A stretch of 64,000 bases of DNA from Lewinellaceae bacterium (GTDB taxonomy: Bacteria > Bacteroidota > Bacteroidia > Chitinophagales > Saprospiraceae), in NCBI GenBank assembly GCA_020636105.1, contig JACJYL010000001.1, positions 744,001 to 808,000 of the forward strand, in the 5' to 3' direction. The translations under genes and the position numbers were made by a program. This document shows, in pieces, positions 16,062-24,395 of the stretch; within the stretch, counting starts at the first letter, position 1, and each line of letters opens with the position of its first letter. The notes under the pieces were generated by a model. That model saw only the letters and a program-made list of their open reading frames with translations, did not search any database and had not been told where the DNA came from.

Positions 16062-18149
16062 ATGGAAAATAAAATAAATTTGCGCATTCACCCGGCTATT
16101 GGCATGGCCAGAGTCGGCAACAGTGAGGATTATTATATTGCCCCCGAAACAATGGCCGGCCGAAAAGGGGAAAATGGTTTAACCGGCGGGCTCCCCATAA
16201 AAAAAGGCCAGGAAACACAAACCATTACCAGCGATGATATCCGGGACACCTCTGGACAACTCAAACGTCAGGCCGCTCGTTTCAAAATATTTCAGTACGA
16301 TAATGATGCTCCCACGAGTTACCCATCCGGGGCAGGAACAGAGGTGATCATTGGATCTGTCGTTAATGGAAAAAAAGTTGTGGACATAGCATGGACCGTC
16401 CACCTCGCCAATAAGAAAGCCAACTGCTGGAGTATCGATGAGGATGCAAATCAGGGCATTGAACTATACGAAAACGGAGCTTTTCCTCCTATTAGAAACC
16501 CTCAATTTGCAGGTTCCAACGATCCGTCGAATAAGACCAGGTTGCAAAAACTGGTCATTGATCCTGGTCCCAGGGCAATCAAAGCCTCCAATAAAAACAC
16601 CGCCGAATTCAAAAACGGTGTGATGGCTACCTATTGGGATTCAACCAGCGGCACCATCAAAAATATTGAAAATTATCCCCAATCTTTCCCGGGAACCAAA
16701 GGAAATACCACCGGCATTCAATCCATTGAGTCACTGGGCGAAATTCTGACAGAAGACAACGGAAGACTATTGGTATTGGGGGGCTTTGGCAAAGCCTGTG
16801 GATTCAATAGCCAGGGAGATCACGATCCAAACGCTCCCTTAAATATGGATGTTGACAACAACAACTGGCTCGATGACACTTCTGACGGGCCGGTAAAGGC
16901 AACAGTGATTTTTGACGATGGGAGCAAATGGGATATTCCCGGCAGTGCCTGGGTGGTATCGACGGATCCTTCCTATGCTCCCCAAACATTAAATGTGGTT
17001 TCCCTCTGGGACGATATATTTACCAACTGGCTGGAAAACATGAATCTCGATCCCGAAATTTATTCCGATGGAAAATATCAGCCCAGTTTTAAACCTCATT
17101 TTGAAGATGAAGTTGCTCCTACCCTGCTTGCAGCCCATCTCCAGATGTGGAATACCAATCTGCCGCAAAAAGCCATACAGGCTCACAGGAATATGTCCAA
17201 TATGGGGGAACAAAAACCATCTTTTAATATCATGTCCTACATCAGAAATCCGAACCTGACTGGAAAGGACGATCAGACTGAAACTGGTTCTCCTTTGATG
17301 CCACTTTCGCTGGGCGACTCCGCCAAAGGATTTCTTACAGTTTCCAAAACCCAGTATTTTTTTCTGAGTCAATGGGCCAATGGTATGAGTGAAAATGCTC
17401 CTGCCAAACCACTTGGCCCCGGAGAATTTCTGGATAAAGCAACACTGGTTAATTGCCTGGGAGGACGATTCAGCCCGGGCATAGATATGACTTTTATTGC
17501 CAGGGATCCCAACCTTTTTAACCAGGACTGGAAAAACCCTGCCATAGGGCCTTTCCGGATCAATGCGAAACACCTTGATTATGCTCAGGCCAGCCAGGAC
17601 AATCCCTTTTTAGGGGTTGGATACACTCCTTTACGAACCAACACCCCGGTTGAACCGGGTGATATTTCAAAATTCATGGCCATCCCGTGGCACACCGATT
17701 ACAATTCCTGTGCCACTCATATTCCTGCACCCAACCCGGGAGGAGATCTTACCCCACAAAATGCCTATAGTGGCACGGTGAATACCAGCTTATTCTGGTC
17801 CTGGCCTGCTCAGCGCCCTGTGGCTGTATATACCTTTGACGACCTGGTGGCCAATAACGGCAAATTACCCGTTCAACGATATTCATTAAGGGGAAAAGGC
17901 ACTGCGGTAGATGCCACCTCCACCTTTCCTGCCACTGAGGTAGGCAGGTTCCAGAGTCGTTTGGACATTTTAGACAATTGGAACAATATCGGGGTGATTA
18001 TCCAGGGGCCGGCCATTGAAAATTACCCGGATAATTTTGATAAAGATTATTATCTGGAGGTAAAAAGCAATTTCAAAAAAGACGAAAGCAACCTGGTAGT
18101 TCCCTGGCCCAATACGGCCACCGATAAGAATTATCCGCCGAAAAGTTGA
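16062..18149 (+). CDS. LodA/GoxA-family cysteine tryptophylquinone oxidase
   Basis: 695 residues, the size of LodA (L-lysine epsilon-oxidase) and GoxA (glycine oxidase). Starts with INLRIHPAIGMARVGNSEDYY, the family hallmark, with no signal peptide. The cofactor region is PWHTDYNSC with C550, and SLFWSWPAQRP with W581 (or W579): Cys and Trp would be crosslinked into cysteine tryptophylquinone. D546, four residues before C550, matches the conserved aspartate at the same spacing in LodA. Family members oxidatively deaminate amino acids, giving H2O2 and ammonia and often antibacterial activity. The substrate cannot be read from sequence. The lodB-type flavoprotein needed for cofactor formation follows. 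Confidence 0.87.
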   Translation: MENKINLRIHPAIGMARVGNSEDYYIAPETMAGRKGENGLTGGLPIKKGQETQTITSDDIRDTSGQLKRQAARFKIFQYDNDAPTSYPSGAGTEVIIGSVVNGKKVVDIAWTVHLANKKANCWSIDEDANQGIELYENGAFPPIRNPQFAGSNDPSNKTRLQKLVIDPGPRAIKASNKNTAEFKNGVMATYWDSTSGTIKNIENYPQSFPGTKGNTTGIQSIESLGEILTEDNGRLLVLGGFGKACGFNSQGDHDPNAPLNMDVDNNNWLDDTSDGPVKATVIFDDGSKWDIPGSAWVVSTDPSYAPQTLNVVSLWDDIFTNWLENMNLDPEIYSDGKYQPSFKPHFEDEVAPTLLAAHLQMWNTNLPQKAIQAHRNMSNMGEQKPSFNIMSYIRNPNLTGKDDQTETGSPLMPLSLGDSAKGFLTVSKTQYFFLSQWANGMSENAPAKPLGPGEFLDKATLVNCLGGRFSPGIDMTFIARDPNLFNQDWKNPAIGPFRINAKHLDYAQASQDNPFLGVGYTPLRTNTPVEPGDISKFMAIPWHTDYNSCATHIPAPNPGGDLTPQNAYSGTVNTSLFWSWPAQRPVAVYTFDDLVANNGKLPVQRYSLRGKGTAVDATSTFPATEVGRFQSRLDILDNWNNIGVIIQGPAIENYPDNFDKDYYLEVKSNFKKDESNLVVPWPNTATDKNYPPKS

Positions 18150-18265
18150 AATTGATCTGACTTTAACTTTGATATTTATATAAAAACGCTGGTAGCCACA
18201 GACAGGTTATTTTAAATGCCTGATTGCGGCTGCCAGTGCTTATTTCTTTCTCAGATTTAGCGAAA

Positions 18266-19402
18266 ATGACTGAAATTATCCCCCCGTCCATTTATTCTGT
18301 TGCCATATTGGGAGGCGGTCCCGCAGGAAGTGCCTGTGCCATCAATCTTTGTCGCCTGGGAGTAAAGGATATTATCATATTGGAATCAGGGGAATACGAA
18401 AAATTCAGGATCGGTGAAAGTATCCCTCCGGAAACTCGCAACTTGTTTCAACAAATGGGCATCCTCCCTGCCTTTCTCCAGGAAAAGCATGACCCATGTT
18501 TCGGGAGTGTATCCTATTGGGGAGATGAGCGTCGTGGTTATAACGACTACATATTAAGTCCTTATGGCCATGGTTGGCACCTGGATCGACGAAGGTTCAA
18601 TTTATTCCTGGCAAAAGAAGCCCAATCTGCGGGGGCAACGGTTTTGACCGGCGCCAAATTTCTGACCTCCAAGGTGCTGAATGATGATACCTTTGAACTC
18701 TCCTATTCAGACAGCCAAAATCAACTGGATCAATTTAAGGCACGAATAGTGGTGGATGCCACAGGATCAACTGCCCTGTTTGCCCACCAGCAAGGCAGTA
18801 AAAAGATGGAAACAGCTTCCCTCCTTTGCCTGGCTTCACGATTCGCTGCAACGGATACCCCGCCTGTTTTTAAACTAACCCACCTGGAAGCTGTGGAGTA
18901 CGGCTGGTGGTACACTGCCCGCCTGCCTGACAAAAATTTACTGGTGACTTTATATTCCGACCAGGACACTATCAGGCAAAAAAAACTGAACCGGGCCGAT
19001 CAATGGATGGAACACCTTAAAAACACACCCAATACCTTCAAACTTGTTTCCGGGATGAGCTTGCAGGATTCATCACCAAAAGGATTTCACGCACCGTCTT
19101 ACCGACTGGACCGAATAGCAGGCAAAAACTGGGTAGCCCTCGGAGATGCGGCCTCAGCCTATGATCCGATCACTTCCCAGGGCATCATCAAATCACTGTC
19201 CAATGCGTGGGAGGTGGCTCCAATTATCGCCAAAAATCTACTCAGTCCCAATGGAGGATTTGAAGATTTTGAGCAATCAATGGACGAGAGATTCCGACAA
19301 TACCTCGAAATGCGCCAACATTACTACCGGTTAGAAAACCGATGGCCTGATTCTGCTTTTTGGCAAAAATTTCACCAGTTAAATACCACTGCGACCCTTT
19401 AA
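18266..19402 (+). CDS. LodB-type FAD-dependent maturation protein
   Basis: 378 residues from the ATG at 18266 (MTEIIPPSIYSVAILGGGPAG); an upstream TTG start at 18224 is less likely. FAD motif GGGPAGSACAINL, the GESIPPETR segment shared with halogenase-like flavoproteins, DATGS and GDAASAYDPITSQGI at the C-terminal FAD site. In characterised loci LodB is required for making the quinone cofactor of LodA; the 117-bp spacing behind the lodA-type gene fits that role. Likely cytoplasmic. No halogenase lysine motif is obvious, so a halogenase role is less likely. Confidence 0.83.
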   Translation: MTEIIPPSIYSVAILGGGPAGSACAINLCRLGVKDIIILESGEYEKFRIGESIPPETRNLFQQMGILPAFLQEKHDPCFGSVSYWGDERRGYNDYILSPYGHGWHLDRRRFNLFLAKEAQSAGATVLTGAKFLTSKVLNDDTFELSYSDSQNQLDQFKARIVVDATGSTALFAHQQGSKKMETASLLCLASRFAATDTPPVFKLTHLEAVEYGWWYTARLPDKNLLVTLYSDQDTIRQKKLNRADQWMEHLKNTPNTFKLVSGMSLQDSSPKGFHAPSYRLDRIAGKNWVALGDAASAYDPITSQGIIKSLSNAWEVAPIIAKNLLSPNGGFEDFEQSMDERFRQYLEMRQHYYRLENRWPDSAFWQKFHQLNTTATL

Positions 19403-19500
19403 TCATTCTCTGCATTCCAATTTCGGAAATCATTAACAAAGATTAAGCTCTTCTTAAACTTTTAAAGCCCTTAAGTTTCCTAATGTATTCAGGCAATCTG

Positions 19501-19508
19501 TATATTTG
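19501..19508 (+). promoter_or_regulatory. -7 promoter box for the DUF1599 operon
   Basis: TATATTTG, 17 bp before the GTG start at 19526, leaving a leader of about a dozen nucleotides. Confidence 0.6.
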
Positions 19509-19525
19509 CGTAAAATATCAGAATA

Positions 19526-20080
19526 GTGAAAAAAACCCTCGGGCAATACGACGAAATCAGCAGCCATTGCAGAGCACTTTTTCTCAAAAAACATGAGGAT
19601 TATGGTACTTCCTGGCGAATTTTGCGTCCCTCTTCCCTGACGGATCAGATGTACATCAAGGCTCAACGGATCAGAAGTATTGAAGAAAAATCGACTCAAC
19701 TGGTGGAAGACAGCATCGAAGGAGAATACTGGGCATTGGTCAATTACGGAATCATCGCCCTGGTTCAACTTTCACTTCCTCCTGAAGCTCCACTGGAAAT
19801 GGAAACCGAAGAAATCATTCCCCTTTACGATCATTTTGCCCACGAAACACGTGAGTTAATGATCCGTAAAAATCATGATTATGGTGAAGCCTGGCGAGAG
19901 ATGCGCATCAGTTCCATTACAGATCTCATCCTCGCAAAAATCTTAAGAATCAAACAAATTGAAGATAACAAAGGAAAGACCATTGCTTCTGAAGGGCTGG
20001 ATGCAAACTACATGGACATCATTATTTATGCTATCTTCGCATTAATCAAATTAGCAGAAACAAAAAACAAAGGGATATGA
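19526..20080 (+). CDS. DUF1599 protein with two tandem domains
   Basis: 184 residues starting with GTG. The domain occurs twice: KKHEDYGTSWRILRPSSLTD with KAQRIRSIEE in the first half and RKNHDYGEAWREMRISSITD with KILRIKQIED in the second. DUF1599 has been named nucleotide-modification-associated domain 1, from its occurrence beside base-modification genes in phages, but in Bacteroidota it is a chromosomal gene beside BT_3928-type proteins. Its function is unknown. The stop overlaps the next start (ATGA at 20077-20080), so the two are translationally coupled. Confidence 0.8.
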   Translation: MKKTLGQYDEISSHCRALFLKKHEDYGTSWRILRPSSLTDQMYIKAQRIRSIEEKSTQLVEDSIEGEYWALVNYGIIALVQLSLPPEAPLEMETEEIIPLYDHFAHETRELMIRKNHDYGEAWREMRISSITDLILAKILRIKQIEDNKGKTIASEGLDANYMDIIIYAIFALIKLAETKNKGI

Positions 20081-21567
20081 CACTGACAAGCATGTTAATT
20101 GGCGTGGGTATTGTGGCATTTATTATAACACTGGCCATTTATTTTCTCAAAGGAGAGATCAAAAACTGGCTGATCAGCTACCTTCAGAATTTCACCGGGG
20201 TTTTATTCATTTTCTCCGGATTGGTAAAGGCCGTTGACCCGTTGGGTACTGCCTACAAAATGCAGGATTACTTCGGCGAATTCGAAGCTACTTTTAGCGG
20301 TACCAGCTTTAGTTTTATTGCCCCCATGTTCCCGTGGTTTAGTGAACATTCAGTAGGCATTTCCGTATTTATGATCGTGCTTGAAATTGTGCTGGGAGTA
20401 ATGTTGATCATCGGCGCCATGAAAAAATTCACCGCCTGGACTTTTTTACTGCTCGTGATATTTTTCCTTATCCTGACCGGATTCACCTACCTCACCGGAT
20501 ATGTGCCGGAAGGGGTCAATTTCTTCCAGTTTATGCAATGGGGTCCGTGGGTGGAAACCAATATGAAAGTTACGGACTGCGGATGTTTCGGAGACTTCAT
20601 CAAATTGAAACCCTTTACTTCTTTCCTAAAGGATGTGGGGCTCATGTTTCCTGCCATATTATTTGTATTTACCACCAAGAGTATGCACCAATTATGGTCG
20701 AAAGGAACGCGTGCCATCGTGAGCATTGCCACTTTGGTTGGCCTTACATTTTATTGTATCAGTAATTATGTATGGGATATACCGGATGTGGATTTTCGCC
20801 CATTCAAAGAAGGTGTAAATATTGCTGAACGCAAAGTACAGGAAGAAGAAGCCGCAGGTAATGTGAAGGTAACCCACTATGAAATGACCAATAAGAATAC
20901 CGGTGAATTCGTCAAGTTGCCTTTCGATCAATACATGAAAGAATTTAAAAACTATCCCAAAGAAGAGTGGGATTTGGTGCAAATAAAATCAACCCCTGAA
21001 ATTGAAGCCACCAAAATCAGTGATTTTGCATTGGAGGATATGAACGCCAATGAAGCACAGGATGATTTACTTGCCATTGAAGATTACAACTTCCTGATCG
21101 TTGCCTATAAACTCTACGGTACAAGAAGCAGCCGCACCGTAACTGTTAATGATACCACCTTCGTTCAGGATACCATAATGGTTGTTGGCGATACCCTTGA
21201 ACCTCCCAAAATCGTCACAAGCATTGATACCATTGTAAAACGGCAAGTGGTGGAACCAGTCTTCATCTGGGATGAGGATTATCTGAAACACTGGACCGGA
21301 ACCGTTAACCCGGTTATGAAAGCCGCTATAGAAGCCGGTTATAAAGTCAATGTCGCCACCGCCTACCTGGGCCCGGAAGGCATTAAGGCTTTTCAGGAAG
21401 CATCAGGTTGTGAATTTCCGTTCTACCAGGGCGATGACATCATGCTCAAAACGATCATTCGTTCGAATCCGGGGATTCTATTAATGAAAAATGGAACCAT
21501 CATAAAAAAATGGCATTACAAAAAACTACCGCACTTTGAAAAGATCCAGGAAGATTATTTCAAATAA
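20077..21567 (+). CDS. BT_3928-type membrane protein: DoxX/MauE-like domain plus thioredoxin-like domain
   Basis: 496 residues. An N-terminal anchor is followed by a DoxX/MauE-like helical region with YLQNFTGVLFIFSGLVKAVDPLGTAYKM and a DCGCFGDF cysteine motif near residue 168, then further membrane helices to about 235. The C-terminal part (about 300-496) is soluble and resembles a thioredoxin-like domain (FLIVAYKLYG, NVATAYLGPEGIKAFQ, RSNPGILLMKNGTIIKKW). The family is conserved in Bacteroidota beside DUF1599 genes; a periplasmic redox role is inferred. Here nusB follows, not the triose-phosphate isomerase gene seen in some relatives. Confidence 0.78.
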   Translation: MTLTSMLIGVGIVAFIITLAIYFLKGEIKNWLISYLQNFTGVLFIFSGLVKAVDPLGTAYKMQDYFGEFEATFSGTSFSFIAPMFPWFSEHSVGISVFMIVLEIVLGVMLIIGAMKKFTAWTFLLLVIFFLILTGFTYLTGYVPEGVNFFQFMQWGPWVETNMKVTDCGCFGDFIKLKPFTSFLKDVGLMFPAILFVFTTKSMHQLWSKGTRAIVSIATLVGLTFYCISNYVWDIPDVDFRPFKEGVNIAERKVQEEEAAGNVKVTHYEMTNKNTGEFVKLPFDQYMKEFKNYPKEEWDLVQIKSTPEIEATKISDFALEDMNANEAQDDLLAIEDYNFLIVAYKLYGTRSSRTVTVNDTTFVQDTIMVVGDTLEPPKIVTSIDTIVKRQVVEPVFIWDEDYLKHWTGTVNPVMKAAIEAGYKVNVATAYLGPEGIKAFQEASGCEFPFYQGDDIMLKTIIRSNPGILLMKNGTIIKKWHYKKLPHFEKIQEDYFK

Positions 21568-21592
21568 TCAAACAATCATAAAGCAAATACGG

Positions 21593-21600
21593 TATATTTG
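21593..21600 (+). promoter_or_regulatory. -7 promoter box for nusB
   Basis: TATATTTG, 21 bp before the nusB ATG. Confidence 0.55.
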
Positions 21601-21621
21601 CCAAAAGTCTAAATAAAAACT

Positions 21622-22560
21622 ATGCTAAGCAGAAGGAACGTCCGCATAAAAGTAATGCAGATGCTATATACCATGAGCCGTGACAAATTAGTTGATCTGG
21701 AGACTATTTTGTCACGGTATCGGGCAAGCGTACACGATACCTACGAATTGTACCTCTTCAACCTGCTGCTTTTCATGCGAACCGCTGCTTATTCAAGAAT
21801 TGATGCAAAACGTAAAAAATCAAAACATCTGCCTTCTGAGGCGGACAAAAATTTTACGCCTAAACTTGCAGATAATCCACTGATGACCTCGCTGCTGCAA
21901 AACCAATCCATTTTCAGACTCTTCAGGAAATACAACCTTGAAGAAAAACTCGAAGAAGATCAGGTCAGAAGGTTTTATGCGGAATTTACAGAAAGTAAAG
22001 AACATGCAGACTTTATTGAAAAGCCTGATTCTACTGCCGAAGATTATAAGGAAGTACTCATGTCCTTGTACAAGACCTGCATAAATAATGAAACGTTCAT
22101 AGAACTGGTTAGTGATCATTACCCGCTTTGGGAAGAAGATAAATCGCTGGTGGTCGGGACCATCAAAAAGACCATCAAAGCACTGCCTCTCCCGGAAAAT
22201 TTTTATGAAGAATATGAACCAGGGGCTGAAACCATTGAAGAGTTCGGAAAAGTCTTGCTGATTAGCGCTGTGCAGAAAGAAGAAGCCCTCCTGGAGATCA
22301 TTAGCCCGGCCCTAAAAAACTGGGATGCTGACCGCGTTGCCGTAATCGATATGATCCTTATTAAAATGGCTATCACTGAATTTATGACATTTCCCAGTAT
22401 CCCGACGAAGGTAACCCTTAACGAATACGTAGAATTAGCCAAAATTTATAGTACAGACAAAAGTAAAGACTTTGTAAACGGTATACTCGACAGGTTGGTA
22501 AAACAACTCATGGAAGAAGGTAAAATTGAAAAAACAGGCAGAGGTCTGGTTGGAAATTAA
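21622..22560 (+). CDS. nusB: Transcription antitermination factor NusB, long Bacteroidota form
   Basis: 312 residues, about twice the length of E. coli NusB. The NusB fold is split: LSRRNVRIKVMQMLYTM at the start carries the RNA-binding arginine-rich N-terminus, and the C-terminal 90 residues hold VAVIDMILIKMAITEFM, TKVTLNEYVELAKIYSTDKSKDFVNGILDRL. The middle (about 50-220) is an extra helical, charged segment. NusB with NusE (S10) binds boxA in rRNA leaders and prevents premature termination. The insertion is typical of this phylum as far as I know. It has its own promoter box. Confidence 0.9.
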   Translation: MLSRRNVRIKVMQMLYTMSRDKLVDLETILSRYRASVHDTYELYLFNLLLFMRTAAYSRIDAKRKKSKHLPSEADKNFTPKLADNPLMTSLLQNQSIFRLFRKYNLEEKLEEDQVRRFYAEFTESKEHADFIEKPDSTAEDYKEVLMSLYKTCINNETFIELVSDHYPLWEEDKSLVVGTIKKTIKALPLPENFYEEYEPGAETIEEFGKVLLISAVQKEEALLEIISPALKNWDADRVAVIDMILIKMAITEFMTFPSIPTKVTLNEYVELAKIYSTDKSKDFVNGILDRLVKQLMEEGKIEKTGRGLVGN

Positions 22561-22724
22561 CCATTATTATCCCCGAAATTTCAACTATTCTTCTTTTTGC
22601 GAGTGAAAACCTGCCATGATTAGGACTCTATGTCTTATAATGCACCTATCAGGGAACTTCCCCCTTACCATCTCCTAATCATATTCCCAAGTCAAATTTA
22701 TCAACCAGTCTGCAACTCCCAGGT

Positions 22725-22732
22725 TACTTTTG
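22725..22732 (+). promoter_or_regulatory. -7 promoter box for the second OmpA/TSP3 gene
   Basis: TACTTTTG, about 100 bp before the ATG at 22831; the leader is therefore long (about 90 nt). This also argues against in-frame starts upstream of it. Confidence 0.5.
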
Positions 22733-22830
22733 CCGTGAAAAACAGTCCAAAAATTAGTTATCGGGAAAAGTTAACCGGAAGAAGTTTCATTCCTTCCCTA
22801 CGACTTTTATTAAACCAAATTTATTTAATT

Positions 22831-24267
22831 ATGAAGAAACTAATATTTCTGTTGCTAACGATTGTATTGACCTTTCAGGTTGCTATCGCACAATATTCCG
22901 GAGCAAAAAATGGGGTAGCCTTTAGGTTAATCAACACCAATTATCATTGGCCCATAACCAAAGAATTTTCTACTTTGGATTTTGCCGGTATTGGATTGGA
23001 AATGGAATACATTCGACATCTGAATGATTATCTGAACTTTTCCGTCCCCGCCAGATTACAAAAAGGCAACATCCCGTTGGATGGCCAGGGAAGATTTCAA
23101 TCGATGGCTCTTGCCAGTATGGATTTGCTTTTACAATTAAAATTGTTCAGGGAATCCAATTTGTTGTATCCTTATGTTTACACAGGGATACGTGGCATTT
23201 CGGAAGATTTAACCAGCGATATTTCTTTCGCTGCCCCAATCGGAGCCGCACTCAATCTTCGCGTATTCAAACATTCCTACATTGGGGTAAAAGCCGAATT
23301 AGGATTAGGCTTTAAAGCATTCAGAAATCATTTTCAGGTTGGTGCAGGGGTACTTGTACTATTAGGTGATGGAGAGGTTCCCATGGTGCCTAAGGCTATC
23401 AACGACAAAGACCACGACGGCATTGCAGACAGTGAAGACCTCTGTCCTGAGGTGGCCGGCCTGGCAGGCCTCAACGGCTGCCCGGATAGTGATGGTGACG
23501 GGGTTTCTGATGGAGAGGACGATTGCCCTGACATGGCGGGAATTAAAGCGTTGAAGGGTTGCCCTGACCGGGACAATGACGGGGTCCCGGATCAAAAAGA
23601 CGAATGCCCGGATAAAGCAGGCCGGATCGATAATAAAGGATGTCCACTGGCTGCTGATGCAGACAGGGATGGAATTCCTGATGCGTTGGATGACTGTCCG
23701 GATCAACCGGGAGAAGCGGCCACGAACGGATGCCCGGATGCCGACAAAGATGGAATTTCCGATAGCATGGATGATTGTCCAAACAACGCCGGACCAAAAG
23801 CCACCAGGGGGTGTCCAGACACTGATAAGGATGGAGTTTTGGACAAATTAGACAAATGCCCTGAGCAGCCCGGCCCGATAGCCAATAACGGTTGCCCCGC
23901 CATAACGGAAGAAGATAAAGCAACCCTTGAATACGCGGTGCAGGCGGTTCAGTTTGAAACAGCCTCTGCAAATTTAAAACCCGAATCTTACGTTATTCTC
24001 GATAAGATTGCCGACATCATGAAACGCAACACTGCTCATAAACTCAATATCAGTGGCCATACCGATAGTGTGGGAAGCAGCGAGGACAATCAAAGATTAT
24101 CAGAAAAACGGGCAAAAGCTTGTGCTGATTACCTGGTTTCCAAAGGCATCAAAGACTATCGCATCTTTCACAAAGGATATGGAGAAACCGTTCCCATTGC
24201 CGACAACAGATATAAAGAAGGTCGGGACAAGAATCGTCGGGTAGAGTTCAATTTGTTTATTGAATAA
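22831..24267 (+). CDS. OmpA-family outer-membrane protein with six TSP type-3 repeats
   Basis: 478 residues from the ATG at 22831 (MKKLIFLLLTIVLTFQVAIAQ), which starts directly with a signal peptide; a frame extending to 22630 has no signal peptide. Architecture equals the 4553-6007 protein: about 165-residue barrel-like N-terminus, six DxDxDGxxDxxDxCP repeats separated by GCPD, and an OmpA peptidoglycan-binding domain (FETASANLKPES, SGHTDSVGSSEDN, LSEKRAKACADYL, NRRVEFNLFIE). Calcium should stiffen the linker between membrane and wall. The two paralogues are on opposite strands 17 kb apart, so dispersed rather than tandem duplication. Confidence 0.9.
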   Translation: MKKLIFLLLTIVLTFQVAIAQYSGAKNGVAFRLINTNYHWPITKEFSTLDFAGIGLEMEYIRHLNDYLNFSVPARLQKGNIPLDGQGRFQSMALASMDLLLQLKLFRESNLLYPYVYTGIRGISEDLTSDISFAAPIGAALNLRVFKHSYIGVKAELGLGFKAFRNHFQVGAGVLVLLGDGEVPMVPKAINDKDHDGIADSEDLCPEVAGLAGLNGCPDSDGDGVSDGEDDCPDMAGIKALKGCPDRDNDGVPDQKDECPDKAGRIDNKGCPLAADADRDGIPDALDDCPDQPGEAATNGCPDADKDGISDSMDDCPNNAGPKATRGCPDTDKDGVLDKLDKCPEQPGPIANNGCPAITEEDKATLEYAVQAVQFETASANLKPESYVILDKIADIMKRNTAHKLNISGHTDSVGSSEDNQRLSEKRAKACADYLVSKGIKDYRIFHKGYGETVPIADNRYKEGRDKNRRVEFNLFIE

Positions 24268-24383
24268 TAACCTTTAGGATACTTTTCAGTACAAGGCTTC
24301 CAACAAACTAAAAAAAATGAGAAATGGAGTACAGCCTGTTTTGCAAAATTGCAAAATAGGCTGTATGCTTTAATTTTTAAATG

Positions 24384-24391
24384 TATATTTG
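24384..24391 (+). promoter_or_regulatory. -7 promoter box for guaA, five bases from its start codon
   Basis: TATATTTG ends at 24391 and the guaA ATG is at 24396. With the usual 4-6 nt from the box to the start site, the mRNA would begin at or next to the ATG (leaderless). An in-frame ATG at 24381 overlaps the box and is therefore not used. Confidence 0.6.
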
Positions 24392-24395
24392 CGGA

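Noticed and set aside
22630..22830. 67-codon N-terminal extension of the second OmpA protein
   Set aside because: It contains the promoter box TACTTTTG and would bury the signal peptide; the ATG at 22831 is the better start.
23334..23903. Several long open frames on the - strand opposite the TSP3 repeats
   Set aside because: They mirror the repetitive Asp/Cys/Pro codons of the calcium repeats and have no independent features; the same happens at 4.9-5.5 kb.
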